Source: Zonotrichia leucophrys gambelii
Taxonomy: Eukaryota; Chordata; Aves; Passeriformes; Passerellidae
Direction: 5' to 3'
Assembly: GCF_028769735.1 (NCBI RefSeq)
Contig: NC_088170.1
Span: 63,589,085-63,653,084, forward strand
DNA length: 64,000 nt
This document shows positions 38,133-50,760 of this stretch, in pieces. Under the pieces are notes generated by a model that did no database searches, was not told where the DNA came from, and saw only the letters and a list, made by a program, of their open reading frames with translations. The first letter of the stretch is position 1; every line of letters begins with the position of its first letter. The position numbers and the translations under genes were made by a program.

Positions 38133-38188
38133 TAACTGCTTCTATTATTTTATTTATTAATAACTACTTCTATTATTTTATTTATTAA
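38133..38188. repeat. Two-copy tandem repeat, period 28 bp
   Basis: TAACTGCTTCTATTATTTTA followed by TTTATTAA is repeated directly with one change (TAACTACTTC). Twenty-seven of 28 bases match, so the duplication is recent compared with the retroelements. It is a good candidate for copy-number variation. Confidence 0.93.
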
Positions 38189-38726
38189 TATTGAACCTCT
38201 AAGTATGTATGTATTTGAGGTCTAGACAAAGACACTGGAGGCAGAATAAAACTGTACAGTAATACATGTAACTATTCTGTGTTAAAACTCTTAAAAATTT
38301 TACGTTCTCCTGCCTGGTTGTTTCCTGTTGTTTTCTGTTGTACATACATAACACCTTTTACTGGGTCACCAGTGCTTTGTCCCTGCAAGGCTTACAAACC
38401 CAGTGCTGGCTGACAGCCTTTCTCTCCAGCCCACTGCATCAAGTGACAAGGGCATGCCCCATCTTGTGCACAATCTCAGATAAGATAAGCCCGGACACTT
38501 TGGCACTGCCCAGCACCACAGCTTCTCATCGCCTTTCCAAACACAGCGCACGAGGTCAGGGAGCTGACGAGACCTGAAACAGGAGGAAGGTGCAAGTCCT
38601 CAGTGCTGGAGTGGGGGAAGAAGAGCTAGGGATTAACAGGAGAGCCAAAATGCAGTTTTCATTTGGATATTGTCATCTCTCTCACTATGTGCTGGCACTA
38701 CAACCTTCATGTGAGGCTGAGCTGGC
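38189..38726. other. Noncoding DNA with a GC-richer patch at 38380-38650
   Basis: The patch has overlapping short frames on both strands and none is recognisable. It directly precedes the 14-bp repeats and the SINE. An old LTR fragment is possible, but I see no terminal landmarks. Confidence 0.4.
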
Positions 38727-38772
38727 TTCAATGCTGTCACTTCAATGCTGTCACTTCAATGCCGCCACTTCA
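38727..38772. repeat. 14-bp tandem repeat TTCAATGCTGTCAC, about 3.3 copies
   Basis: Copies one and two are identical, copy three reads TTCAATGCCGCCAC, and a partial fourth (TTCA) follows. It is a short minisatellite in a GC-richer stretch. Confidence 0.93.
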
Positions 38773-38946
38773 GGGCCAGTTCAGGCTCCTGGGGTGCTGG
38801 AGGTATTGGTAAGGAAGGGGGAATACCTTGCCCTAGTGGATCAACAGACTGAGGACAAGAAAAGACAAATTTGTGCACTTTTATGGCAGCAGGCATGTCC
38901 ATGAGGGTTGCTGAATTCTGCTCCACCAGTCAGCCATTAGCCAGAG

Positions 38947-39090
38947 TCAGAGCTTATCTCAGCTGGGTGGAGCACAGTGTTAATAGTGCCAAAGTTGTGG
39001 GTTTGATCCCTGTTCAGGCTGTTCAGTTAAGAATTGTACTCAATAATCCTTATGGGTTCCTTCCAACTCAGAATATTCTGTGATTCTGTG
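38947..39090 (+). mobile_element. tRNA-Ile-derived SINE with CR1-like tail (TguSINE1-type)
   Basis: The head is a diverged tRNA-Ile. It has A-box-like TATCTCAGCTGG (38955-38966), GAGCACAGTGTTAATAGTGC with the Ile anticodon arm, GTTGTGGGTTTGATCCC covering the B box (38994-39010), and TGTTCAGGCT. Then come CAGTTAAGAATTGTACTCAA, TAATCCTTATGGGTTCCTTC and CAACTCAGAATATTCTGTGA, which is a CR1-like 3' end that would recruit the CR1 reverse transcriptase. It ends in the TTCTGTGATTCTGTG tail. From memory, this head-plus-tail structure is TguSINE1, a passerine SINE. Substitutions in the A box and D arm rule out a working tRNA. It is the better-preserved of the two SINEs here. Confidence 0.92.
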
Positions 39091-42000
39091 TAATAAAGCT
39101 CTCCAAACTTAATATTACGATCTACTGCATTCTTCTATCTTCTCTTCAAAGTTATGTTTGACTAACAAGCTAATGTGTTCAGCTCACAGTGTCCTGAGAT
39201 TTTTGTACTTTCTACCTTACTCCCAAGGCAGGACCTCTTCAGAGAGTTTAGACAGATCCTCTAGATACTACATTGATATTTGTTGGAATCTACAGCAAAC
39301 TGTTCCATTTTGTTGTCTCAAGTGTACCACTTGTTGTCTCAAGTGTACCACTCTAAATGATGGATTATAGGTAAATCCATGAAAATTGCAATGATACTAG
39401 AGTCCCAGACATGGACACATCATTTTTTTCTGACCCAATGAATAAAATGTCTTTTTGTTAGGCAAACCAGGCAGCAGAATATGTGAGCTACATCATGAAA
39501 CAAACAGCTAAATGTGAGGTCAACAGAGAGGAGAGAGACTGCAGGGTGAAATGTAAACTGGGAAGAAATAGGGATTCTCAGCTGCCTCAGCAGCCTCAGG
39601 AATCAAGAATGTCTGAGCAGCTTCACATATTGCTCAAGGACTAGAACACAGGCAGGGGTGGATTAAATAGGTCTTGCATTAAATGGTGGGATGAGCTTCT
39701 ACTTCTGTGCTGACCTGGAACACAGTTTAATGTCCCCTGGGAAGTGGAAAGAGACCAAAATTGTTTTCACAAATGAGAAAGCTGTGCAAATTGGATGGAT
39801 CTGTTGCCATTCTAGATTGAAATTGATGTCATTATTTGATAAAACAGTATACAATACTGAACATTAATCCCCTCTGACTTTCCTTCTCATGACTCATATG
39901 TGTGCAGATGAAAGAACTGTAGGACTGCTCTGAATGGTGAAGCTGTGAAGAAAGTTTGAAGGTTTCAGAATACTATGAGAACAGGAGAGACAACTGTCTT
40001 GAATGGGTGATGTTGATGATTGTAAGGAGCCTTAGAGGCTGCTGTTGAAGAAGTTCCCAGTGTTATTATTTTAATACTGGACTCATCAAGAGAAATTATA
40101 AAATTGGAATGGACTGTAGAGGTGTGAACTAAATTCATCAAGGATGGAAAAAAGAACTAGAAGGTCTGGAAAAGAGAGTGGTGGGATGCAATGATAGGAG
40201 GAAACTCATAATTTTCTTCCATCTTGCTGTGTTGTAACCATCAAAGATTCAAGTGGTTTTGTGAAACAGCTGAGTGAAATTCAGAGTATTCAAAATCAAT
40301 TTGTAATAACTTATCTAATTAAGCTGACAATCTGGATTTTAACTTAGATTAAAAACTGGAGTTAAAGAAAGTTACTACTGAATCTAAGTCTTTGCCTTTT
40401 CTAAGTTTCAGAAGGATTTGGTACTTTGAGACAACTCAGTTCTACAACTCAAAGTATTACTCCACATATATATTTTCACTATCCTTTTCTTCATGATTCC
40501 ATCCTTTTTTGCCAATGCAGTATTATAAACTTCAGCAGCAGTTTATGATAATGTATTGGTTTAATGCAGTTTGCTCTTGAGAATGCCCAAAGGTTGTATT
40601 ACTCATTTCTGCAGTAGTTGTAAGCAAAGCAGAGGTGCCGTGGGCCAAAGCTGATGTAGAACTCTGTCAGTGGAGTTGGCAAGGCTATTACCTGCTTTCC
40701 CAATGAATTGTATTGACAAATGGGAAGTTCATCTCTCAGTGACCAGCAGTAGCATTTTTCTTTGCCTTTTGGCTTTAACCCAGAGCAAGAGGTCACTCAT
40801 CACTCTCTCTGACCATTTGTGAAACCCAAGAAAAGCACAATTTGTGAAATAAACCTTTAACAACTGTCACGTTTCCCTTCTTCTTTTGGTGTTCATAGAG
40901 AAGCATGCATGGAAGTTTTATCAAGTTAACCTAACATGAATTTGAAACTATCTATCACACAATTAGAGATAAAGAAGATTTAGGACTTTTCAGGCTGTTT
41001 TATTTTTGTTTTGGTTTGCTTTAAGTAGCATGTAGGAGAGAACCAGACATTAACAGGTGACTAGTTTGAACATAATGGAATAGTTTGTTCTCACACAGAT
41101 TATTTTTCAGCTATGCTATGTAAATGTAATGGTTTTGTACAAGGGAGAAGGGAAAGTAAGCCTGCATTTGGTTTTACTGTGATTTCGTACATGTCATAAT
41201 AAAGTTTATTACTAACTGTGGGTGAAACTCACTGAGAAAAATTCTTCTTGCTCTGCTCTATGAATGTCACGTATTTGTATTTCAATAACTCCTAGAATTA
41301 ATCCCTAACCAACCGAGACCTCCTGATAGCATGTCTACACACATTTGGAAAATTATGGTCCCTGCTTAGAGTTTAATGGCAAAATTAAGTGCTGCAAATG
41401 ATTGCCACTTAATTGACTTCGATGTAGACTTCCTCATACAGGATTTCTCTGGGTATGCATACTAGAGGAGAATTCGTCCCAGTGGATGTACACAGCAATA
41501 TAACTTCTTGGATATTTAAAAATGTGCTGAGGGATGATGTAATTTGAGATACACCATAAATTAAATAAACTATGCTTAAAATATATTGTATTATATAGAA
41601 GAGAAACCATTATTTGAAAATAGATATCAATGGATTTATTAGGAAACCAGGCATGTGGCACTGGTAAATCCTCAGGCATTAACAAAAGCAATCCTCTCTT
41701 ACTACAGAGGCTGTATATAAGACCTGTATTATCTAAACTTATATTAAGCAACATCTTTATATAAAGAAGTTGTTATTTTTCCTGCCATAACTGTTAGTGA
41801 ATAAAAAACTTACCTCATAAGGGTTAGAAAATGCTATTTTCTGGACTCGTTCTAGATTGGGTCTGTATCAAAGTTTAGAGGATAATCAGACCATTTTCTC
41901 AGCATTAAGAATATTACATCAAAAGATTCTGGGTTTTTATATACCATATGTAACAATAAGAAATCACATGCTGGAATTCATTTAATGTTTTGATGAGATT

Positions 42001-45000
42001 TGCTAAAAATCCCCAAACTTTCAGCCTCACACTTTAGAATTAATTTTAAAAACAGACTCCTAAAGATATGCAGAGTCCATGGAATTTTCAAAGCCATCTT
42101 ATATCATCTGTAATTTAAGATGTCTTTTTTTGCCTTAAGAAAAATTCTAAAAAGATTGAAGACCTTTTCTCCCTGGAAATCGTATTTTCCATGGGGCGAA
42201 ATGTAACATATTAAATCAATATACACATTCAGACTTTTGAATCCAATTAAAATGTTCAAGTTTGGTTTCTTTTTGGTGGAATAATAGAAAATTAAAAACA
42301 AAGGAAAGGCACTCTGTTACTAAAAAAAGATAAACATTTTCTGACTAATGCTCGGAAAGATGATCAGATGTGAGAAAAGTCTGCTTGAAGGACAAATACA
42401 GAAATAGATTTATGAATGTGAATGGATGCAGTATTTTTTATGGTGTCCAGTTTTGTGTTCTCTCAAGTGGCTTTTCAATTAATAAAGGGGCTGTGGTTTT
42501 TTGAACTATGAAAGACCTTCAATTTTGTGCCAAACTATTTCACCCTTTGTATTAATTCTAATCATCTTGAAAATATAACTGGAAATAAGTGTACAATTCA
42601 GAAAATTTTCCCTTGTTTTGCTCATCTTTTGTTTTTTTATTTTTTTTTTCAAATTAAATGCCTTTCAAACACAAAACCTGTGGGAAAAAATAACTTACTT
42701 GTTAGAGTAAGCATTTGTTGAAAAAATGTCCTGGTTTTAATTTATATTTCATTTCTATAAATATTATTTCATTACTAGTAATGCATTTTTGGAAGCTGTC
42801 TAGGTGCTGATTTGTTGAAACAGTCCTGATTCCTCCAAGTGTCCAAAGTGAGACATTTGGCTGCCATTGAAATATCATTCCATCAGTGGGTTTTAATTGC
42901 CTAAATATTTTTGTCCTTGGATATTGGAACAGTCTCTGCTGTCGTATGTGTGCTGTTCTCCCTGGTGTTAGAGTGGCTGTGTGCTGAAAATTGCAGACTT
43001 TCTACCTATGTAAACATCTATTATAGCACAGACTTAACCTCTAAGGATTTATGAAACTTTCTTTCAGAATCCTAATCTTTCCAAACTGGAAGCATATTTT
43101 GATCCTTTCTTAAAACAGAGTGGATCAACTCCCATTCAATGAGATGCCAGGAGGGACAAGAGCAAAACTACTCTAAAGTACTACAAAGGAGCAAAGCAGA
43201 AACTGATAATATGCAGCAACCTTATGTACCCAATTTACTACTGTAGGAAAAGTAAAACTCTTACTCCTTTTTGAACTTTTCTTGTTAGCCATGAAATATT
43301 ATGCTTCTCTGAGCAAAAGATGCAAATGACCTGTCAGCACAGAACAGGACACAGCAAGAGTTTACAGAAATTGAACAGCCAAATCATTAATTTTCAGTGG
43401 AGAATTATGCTTAAAATCTTACCATATAAGTGGGAAAATGTTTGTGATAAAGAAGAAATTACTCATGGTGATTTTTGTTTATTTGCTCAATTTGTCCTTT
43501 TTTTATCAAAACTAGTGCTGCTCCATCTTATTTTTGGTACTGAACCCTTTCCATTTTCCTCACATGCTGGGAAACAATTTTCTAACTAAAATAGAAAACT
43601 AAACTTCAAAATCAAAATTCAGCAAGAAAAAAACCTCAGATTCCTAAGGAATTTGAAGAACTATTCCATCAATCAGCATGTATATAAGTAGAAAACAAAA
43701 ATAAAGAGTTCACCATCCAATCAGCAAAGTATTACATCAACAGTCCTTTTAAAGATTCATTAGTGTTTCATCACCAAAGGTTGACTTCATGCTGTGTTTG
43801 AGTTGCTTGAATGTCAATGGCGAGATGAAATGAGTATACCAAGAGCTGAATAGTTCTTTTATGCTTATCCAGAGAGTAGAACCAATGAGTTTTAAATCCA
43901 GGAAGAACACAGATCTACTTTACAAAGCCTTGTTTAACAGAATTTTTCTCCTTCTAATTAACCCCAGGCCCCCCAAGTTGAATAAGATAAATGTGCAAGG
44001 AGAAATGGTGCTTTTGCCAGCTGCCTGTAGGCTTCATTACTTCAAGTTTCTAGGTCTGATCCTGATCACAGTCAAATAATTTTTACGCCAAAAACAATTA
44101 AGAGTGTTCAAGGGAAACAATCCCACCCTATTTGTGTAAAAATCCCAACAACCTCTAAAAATCTGGGTCTGTAATTTATGAAGGAATTAACAAATATAGG
44201 CCAGATGCTATGCCACACTAGTGCAGGAATAGGAAGCATTTGGAGCTGCATTTGTTCCATTAAACACCAGGGAAAGGATTTCCTTACATGGAAGAAAGCA
44301 AAGTCTGAATCATTCCTGCACCAGTATTGATGCCATATCTGCCCATTAGCAGCAGAAGCTGGAGCACAAGAGTAATTACAGACTTTTTTTAGCTTGTCCT
44401 TGTTCCAGATTAGCACATTAGTGCTAGCTGTCACCATTTCTTAGGAAGAAGCATTTTGCAGGAAAGATTTCAAGGAATTTTGAGCTCCTTTTGGTCACCC
44501 AGTGGTGCTGAGGGAGAGGAAAGGCAAGGTGGCAAGAATTCTGGGTTACATTCAGGTTCCATCATCCACTACATCCTCTTCAAGTGGGGCAGGAGAGAAC
44601 TGAATGGCAGGAAACTATTCTCCATGTTATTGGCATATGTTAACCTGTTGCTTTCTGGTGCTTAGAAACATTTTTTTTAAAAAGATCTACAGCTTTAGAT
44701 GGTTCAGGGCATATATCAGATATAACCCTTTGTACCTCTGCTACAGTGTATGGTGCAGACTAAACACTCCTTGCACATATTTTGAAGTACAGACTTCTGT
44801 CTACAGACTGGAATATCATCCATAACATGAAAGTCTTGTAATGAGATTTCTGACTTGGAAGTTTTCTCTGGTTCAGCTGAGCAATGAAGTTTCTTCTTGG
44901 ATTAAATGATGGAAAATTACTGCAAAACTATAAAAAGGTGCCACGTGATTTTTCCTAACTTTTCTAAACAGACACACTTGAAACTATTCATTATACTTTG

Positions 45001-45861
45001 AGAGTGACGCCTACTAAAATATGGTCACTGCAAGCAGAATTATTTAAAAGCTGAAGTTAATTAGAAATAATGTGGTAAAATGTTCTTCTAGGTGGCTGTA
45101 AGAAAAATTTTATAGCAAGGTGGCTAGGATTCCTCGTTAGCAGATAAGAACATAAAAGCTGCTTGACATTCTTCATGTCAACAGTATTCACTACAAGCAG
45201 CAAACAGACAAATTAAAACTTCTTTTCTGGCCCTTCTAACAATCCACAACCTTTTGTATTCTCCAATAGTTACAAATACTTCAAAGAAAGGTGGGCTTTA
45301 CAGCATACCATGGAAGCCATCAAATATAGATTATGTGGAATACAAATTGTACATGCTGTATAATGTGTCAGCTTCAAAAAAATTTTGAACATGGGGAAAC
45401 TTCCTTACTGCATGTAGAAATGCTGAGTGAGACTTGCCCCCAACCTAGCAAGATAGTATGAACATTCTGGTTTTGTAGATTTTTTTAACATTTCCCTTCC
45501 TTCCCAGTTCCCATGTTTAAATCCCTTGTTACTGTGAAACCTAAAGCTGACGAATGCATGTTGCCTTCAGTGAGAGGTACTTTTGCTTTAGAATTGCTTA
45601 ATAAATCCTTAAATTCGACTAGGAAGAGCTTTTGGTAAGATATTCTTTCATCACATGTCAATCCACTTTTCCAGTTTTACAAATGCATGCATCATTTGCA
45701 GTAAGTACACAGGGCAGTATTTGTATAAACAAATTAACTTAATACAGTAGAATATTGCCCTATTTTTCAACAAATGCATGTGTTGGGAGGTATAAAAGCA
45801 CACAAATTATCAATTTCATTTTTATTTCACTTCATCTTTTTTGCATTAAACCAGTCATTAG
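39091..45861. other. Unique AT-rich noncoding DNA
   Basis: No gene is supported over 6.8 kb. A 21-bp tandem duplication lies at 39310-39351. The interval 39530-40210 is purine- and G-richer than its surroundings but shows no repeat or frame I recognise. Frames at 41434-41754 (-) and 44108-44437 (-) have no family motif. Confidence 0.5.
39310..39351. repeat. Exact two-copy tandem repeat, period 21 bp
   Basis: TTGTTGTCTCAAGTGTACCA then C occurs twice in a row with no differences. It is a very recent duplication or one under copy-number change. In the overlapping open frame it gives a repeated CCLKCTT, which is only a by-product. Confidence 0.95.
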
Positions 45862-45893
45862 AACAGATGCATAAGTCAACAGATGCATAAGTC
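45862..45893. repeat. Exact two-copy tandem repeat, period 16 bp
   Basis: AACAGATGCATAAGTC occurs twice in a row, followed by ATGCATG. The ATGCAT words are self-complementary. Confidence 0.92.
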
Positions 45894-46888
45894 ATGCATG
45901 AAGAAATATGATTTTGTATTTTTTGATCAAACAAAGACTTCCAAAATAATAGGCAAAGCCACATTGGCTTTGTAAATAATGGAAATGCCGTATGGGAAAT
46001 GGAAAAAAAATAATTTGAAGAAATTTTATGATCTAATTCACAATGACCAATTTATGCCTTGCCAACTCAAACACTGCACAACATATGCAATTCAGTTGGG
46101 AGAAATAAATTAATTTCCTAATGTTTATGCTTCATAACAGTTGCAGAACTTCAACAGTGATTCTGTCCTTCTAATCTATCCATCAGTTCAAACCCCACTT
46201 CAATGAACTTTTAACTGCAAAGAGAGAAGCTGGATCAAAGGGGATTTTTGAAGAACTCTCCCACCTCTGCATCACTTTTGTTCAGTGGAATGAAGGTTGT
46301 TCTCTTCACAAAAATTTCTTTGACAGCACTGACTCTCCTGAACTTCCTCAGAATTCTTTGTGTGTGTATATTTAAGCTTCTGGTATGCTTATGTTTGGAA
46401 AGGTATTTGTGATGATGGGTAAAAATATCTTTTTTCTGATTCATTCATGGGCAGAAAGAAACAATCTGTTTTAAGGCTTGATTGTGCAGGCACACAACAA
46501 AAGAATAGTTATATTCAAGCTCATTGTAAAATACATATGAAAGTGGTTACTGACTGGACAACTATTTGTCAGGACACATCTGAAAATACAGAGTTCCTTC
46601 TTGTAATCTATAGTAGCTGTTTACCTGAAGTCTTCCAGAAAACATTGGTTGGATTCATTGGGGGCTATTCACTATGAATTAGGAAGTTCAAGATATGTGG
46701 AAACTTCATGAAGATTACAAAGTCTAACAGATCTAATGACATTTTCTTTGTTGTTTTGGGTGAATTTCGAAGAAACCAAAAGTAACAGGTATCTCAAGAT
46801 TTAATAACTTTCAGGAGATAGACTTTGTACGAAGATCAAATAATTTTGTTTGCTTTGTGAATTAAGGATGGTTTCATTGCTATATTTT
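45894..46888. other. Unique AT-rich noncoding DNA
   Basis: Nothing recognisable. Open frames on both strands meet at 46444-46447 and have no known motif. Confidence 0.5.
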
Positions 46889-46939
46889 GTTTAACATGTT
46901 AGTAAATGTGAAAAGTTTAACATGTTAGTAAAGTGAAAC
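46889..46939. repeat. Two-copy tandem repeat, period 26 bp
   Basis: GTTTAACATGTTAGTAAATG with TGAAAA at 46889 recurs at 46915 with one base deleted (GTAAAGTGAAA). GTTTAACATGTTAG also contains the self-complementary word AACATGTT. Confidence 0.92.
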
Positions 46940-49214
46940 TGATATATTAAAGTACAAGTTAAGATATTGATTAAAAAATATGCATAAGGGTAGATGTATG
47001 TATACATATGCTCTTGAATGTTTTGTTATGATCATGTTTTGATGCAACTATGATGATTTCCTGACAAGCTTCAGAGTCCCCAGTCTTCAGTTTTATAATA
47101 AATAAGGGTCTCAACTATTTTATTCTGAAGAGTTTACAAATGCCCCAAATAATCAGAATGTACATGTAAGAGAATCATCTCATTATTGAGGCAACTCTTC
47201 AGTCTGCTGGAATTACTGGATCTGGATATGAAGATGCAGATACACAAATTTGTCTATCCATCAATGCCTCTGGACTTTGCTACTTTACTTTTATTGTTTT
47301 TTTTTTTTTTTTCATTCCTAAAGGATCTGTACACTTAGTTTACATGTACGTTTCTATTCCTTTGGGCTCAGTTCTTGAAATTAATCAGGATTTGCCTCCT
47401 TAGGATAAAAGAAAGACTAATTTGGTTTTATATTTTAATCTCTTCTGATCCTAATAGCTGATTACACAGTATTCAGCATTTCTTGTAACAAGGTCAGCAG
47501 GGCACCAATTGAAGTTATCTGGCAGCAGGCTAAAAACAGAAGATAGTATTTCTTTTCATAAAACAAAAACTTAAATTACTAAACTGACTGTCACAGTCTT
47601 CTCAAAATGAAAATTCTAAACTAGTTACAGAAGGCAATAACCACAGTTTCATGACAGCAAAAATTTTTTGAGGTCTGCTCAAGGCATCTGCAGTGCAGAA
47701 GCCAGGGAAGATGCCAAAGGGCACCTTGTGCTGACACTCCTGGAAGTGTCCTCAGCTGAGTGCAGTCCTGGGCTGAACACAGGCTCAGATCTCTGCTGAT
47801 TTGGACAACGGCTGTAACTGGCATAGAATCAGGTGTAAGGTAACTCCACCTGCAGGTTCCATTCTACACTGATTTGGAGAAATTACATCCCCACATTTCA
47901 AAATACCTGTGTTTTCTACAGTACCTAATGGTTTTGTTCAGCACTTTAATTGACATTTAACCAAATCTAGTAACAAGGCTGTGTTTTCTTAAAGGCCCTA
48001 CTAAACGATGTAATATTACTTCCTGTAGCTATGGAGACCTTTGCTCTCGTTAGTGCTGCTATTCCATTTGACTGTAACCTTGAATAATCTTTAAAGAATG
48101 TTTTTAGTCATGGGCCCTTCACCTTCTGGTGATTTCATCCAGATACAATTTCCACAGGCTTTGCTGGGTTAGACAGAATAAAAGAAAGGACCATCTGAAT
48201 AAAATAAAATGTCACCATTAAATTGGCTTTTGTAGCTTAAGGTATAATGTAATGATATTTTCCCAACAGCTGCTTTCAGTTGAATTTGAAGTTTTGAAAA
48301 CCTTTTGCATCTGATTCAAGTAATAAAATGCAGGTTGTGTTACTTCCTCCTTCTGTGTCATATACAATAAGCAAAACGTTGATACTTTACATAAAACGGG
48401 GGGGTCATTGGTAATTTTTACTGTATGTTAATGTTATTTGCTGACCTCAACATTTTACAGATGAGTCACCCAATGAAATGTTTGTTTAAAAATAAAGGTG
48501 TGGATGGATGTTATTTTGGAATTAGACAATTCAGTAATTTTTCCTAGTATCTCTTGCCCACAGAATTTTATTATCTGCGCCTTTTTTTTGTATTATCATA
48601 TCTTTCAATTTTTTACAGCTAGATTGGAATGAGTGCAATTCTACACATCTTCATGTGTTACCTTTTATCCCCAGAGATTTCAAATAGAAACTAGACAAAG
48701 GGATTACTTCATCAAGCACTGAAGTACAGAAATCCCTGAGGTGAAATGTAGCAACTGCCTGTCAGTATATATACCAATGTGCAAGAAATTAGGACAAGGA
48801 AGGAAGCATAAGAATATTCTTAGGAATGCAGTGAGGAAAAACTAACAGTTGAGGCTGAAGTAATATGCCACATTTCTATGAGACAATCTTTTGTGAAGCT
48901 CAGTTCTCAGTGCATTTAAAGAGTCACTTTGTCCTTCATCATATGTTCCTTACTATTACTACTACCACAGTAAACATTGTGCAAACACTGAGTATTTTCT
49001 AAACAAGGAAGACAAAGAGTTTAAAGGAGAAACCAGTCCAGAGACATAAATTCAGTCCTTACACCTCTCATCTGCACCTTCCCCCTACAGTAATACCAAC
49101 ATCCTTGTTTCTGAAGAAAAACTTTAACAATTTTACTTATTCAGCATCTGCTGCAAATTCTTCACTATAAGACATTTCATGGCATAAAAATAATGGAAAA
49201 TATAATAAAATGAA
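46940..49214. other. Unique noncoding DNA
   Basis: No gene is supported. A T16 run lies at 47297-47312. The patch 47640-47880 is less AT-rich. Its wording GTGTAAGGTAACTCCACCTG and ACACTGATTTGGAGAAATTA faintly resembles an old amniote repeat of the 'TTACACTGATTT' type, but it is too diverged to call. Confidence 0.45.
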
Positions 49215-49600
49215 GGATTTAAATGGTAGAGGTGGGAAAGATAAAAATGTTTTTAGAGGTATCTGAGAAGCAAGGGAAGAACCAAGGAAAAACCCTGACA
49301 GTGAGATCTATGGAAACTATGGAAACTATGGAGAGAACCATGAAAACAGGAAAGGAGTTGTTCAGTAAAGTCAAAGTAAAGAGAAATAGAAGGAGACTAA
49401 GAAGGAGCATAAGGAAGAATACAGAAAAAAAAAAAATAAAAGGATGTAAAAAGATGCAAAATACGTGATAACAGCAGTAAAGTATAAATGTAGAGTCAGG
49501 AAAAGTGGGAGAGAAAGAAATTAAGAAGGTGCATGAGACAGAGTGGAGGAAGACTGAGAAGCACATGAAATATGATAAGAAAAAAAAATAATCCCGATGA
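49215..49600 (+). repeat. Long purine-rich (GA-rich) tract
   Basis: Across about 385 bases the + strand is dominated by A and G, with AAGGAGA, GAAGGAG and GGAAGA words and only scattered pyrimidines. This composition creates the longest minus-strand frame in the window (49219-49647, 142 codons of mostly Phe, Leu, Ser). It also creates an 81-codon Lys/Arg/Glu-rich frame on the plus strand. Both are composition artefacts. A threefold CTATGGAAA unit at about 49309-49333 lies within it. Such tracts can form triplex DNA. Confidence 0.75.
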
Positions 49601-49607
49601 TGTTTTC

Positions 49608-49627
49608 TTGGGTCACTTTTGACCCAA
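49608..49627. repeat. Perfect 8-bp inverted repeat, GGTCA/TGACC half-sites
   Basis: TTGGGTCA, CTTT, TGACCCAA. The inner words GGTCA and TGACC are nuclear-receptor-type half-sites in inverted orientation with four bases between. The classical estrogen-response spacing is three. It sits right at the end of the purine-rich tract. Binding is speculation. Confidence 0.75.
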
Positions 49628-50609
49628 ACTGTTGAAACAAAAAGCAAGGAGCAGGCTTGTTGTCATGGAAAACAGCTTGTCTGTTGAGGTGACTTTTGTC
49701 TTTCTTTTGCTCTTACCTGGTGTTTCCTGGAGGACATGACAGGTTAATGCTGCTTCAGGTCCTTCTAAATGAGCTGATGCATTTGCAGCACTGTCAGTTC
49801 TTCACTCCAGAGGGAATGCCTCTGCATGAGGCAGTGTCATTACAGAAATTAGCATTCACTGTGACTCAGCTATCTTCATCTCAGAAATAGCAGAAAGAGA
49901 CATAAGTCTGGAAGAGATACACTGGTATCCCTAAAGGAGCTCTTCAGGGAACTTCTTCATGGCTGTGGTTTTAATTAGGCACTAATAACTGCTGAATGAT
50001 GCTTATGCTACAGAAATGCAAGGAGCTTTCAGTGAGAGAATGCAAGATCAAGGGAATCAATAACTCTGAAAGTCAAAGACATATCAACGCTTTTCGGAAT
50101 TTTCAGGCTCAGATTTCAAAAATTTTATGTAAAAACTCGTGTCCCTCACCTCATCCCAACTTTGGTTTATATTTGCTCATATTCTTTTGTCTCCAAGGGT
50201 GTTTTAGGGTATTTTGTATCTGATGACAGAAAGTGAAATCAAGTCATGTCTTTTTTGCAATGCAATCATAAAAAAATTAAAATTGTCTCAAGGACATTGA
50301 AAACTATAAATAACAGAATCTTTTAAGACTTATTAGACTTGCACCAGCAAAAAATTCTGTATTGTTCCAAATTAGATATGTTAACAGGTCCATGATTGTA
50401 GTCTAATGTTCATTCAGAATTAAGGAAATACGACTTTAAAATCTTTTGATTTTGATTTTGCCATAAAAGTTTTGGAATTAAAGCAATTCATCTTATCAAA
50501 CTAATCCCTGCATAATTAAAGATATCTAAAATTACGTGAAAGAATTAGGATAAGAATTTGCTACAGCCATTTTCACTGAATTTTCAGGAACACATGTCTG
50601 CTCAAGGAT
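49628..50609. other. Unique noncoding DNA
   Basis: No feature was recognised between the purine tract and the LTR fragment. Short frames only. Confidence 0.5.
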
Positions 50610-50760
50610 CAATCTCTTTTTTCTGCTTTTTGCCATTTCTCCTTTACTTATTAAACTGTCTTTATCTCAGCCAATGAGTTTCTCCCTTTCACACTTCTGC
50701 CTTTTGAGTGAGGAACTGCTTGGGGATTAGCAGCTCACTGGGGCTCAGCCACACCAGGCA
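50610..50760 (+). mobile_element. 3' fragment of an avian ERV-L-like LTR (third copy)
   Basis: CTTTACTTATTAAACTGTCT then TTATCTCAGCCAATGAGTTT and CTCCCTTTCACACTTCTGCC match the R/U5-like end of the LTRs at 8710-9292 and 27690-28257. Here the ATTAAA poly(A) signal is intact (50650-50655). The GATTCTCTCCC part is deleted. GAGTGAGGAACTGCTTGGGG and the last bases before about 50760 are diverged. The 5' three quarters of the LTR are missing, so this is a truncated relic. Confidence 0.78.

Noticed and set aside
38700..38772. Possible CRISPR-like direct repeats
   Set aside because: The 14-bp units are contiguous with no spacers, and the sequence is clearly vertebrate. It is a minisatellite.
38947..39020. 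Possible tRNA-Ile gene
   Set aside because: The A box and D arm are damaged, the acceptor stem does not pair well, and the sequence runs directly into a CR1-like tail. It is a SINE head.
49219..49647. 142-codon minus-strand frame rich in Phe, Leu and Ser
   Set aside because: It is fully explained by the purine-rich tract on the opposite strand. The translation is compositional and not a membrane protein.
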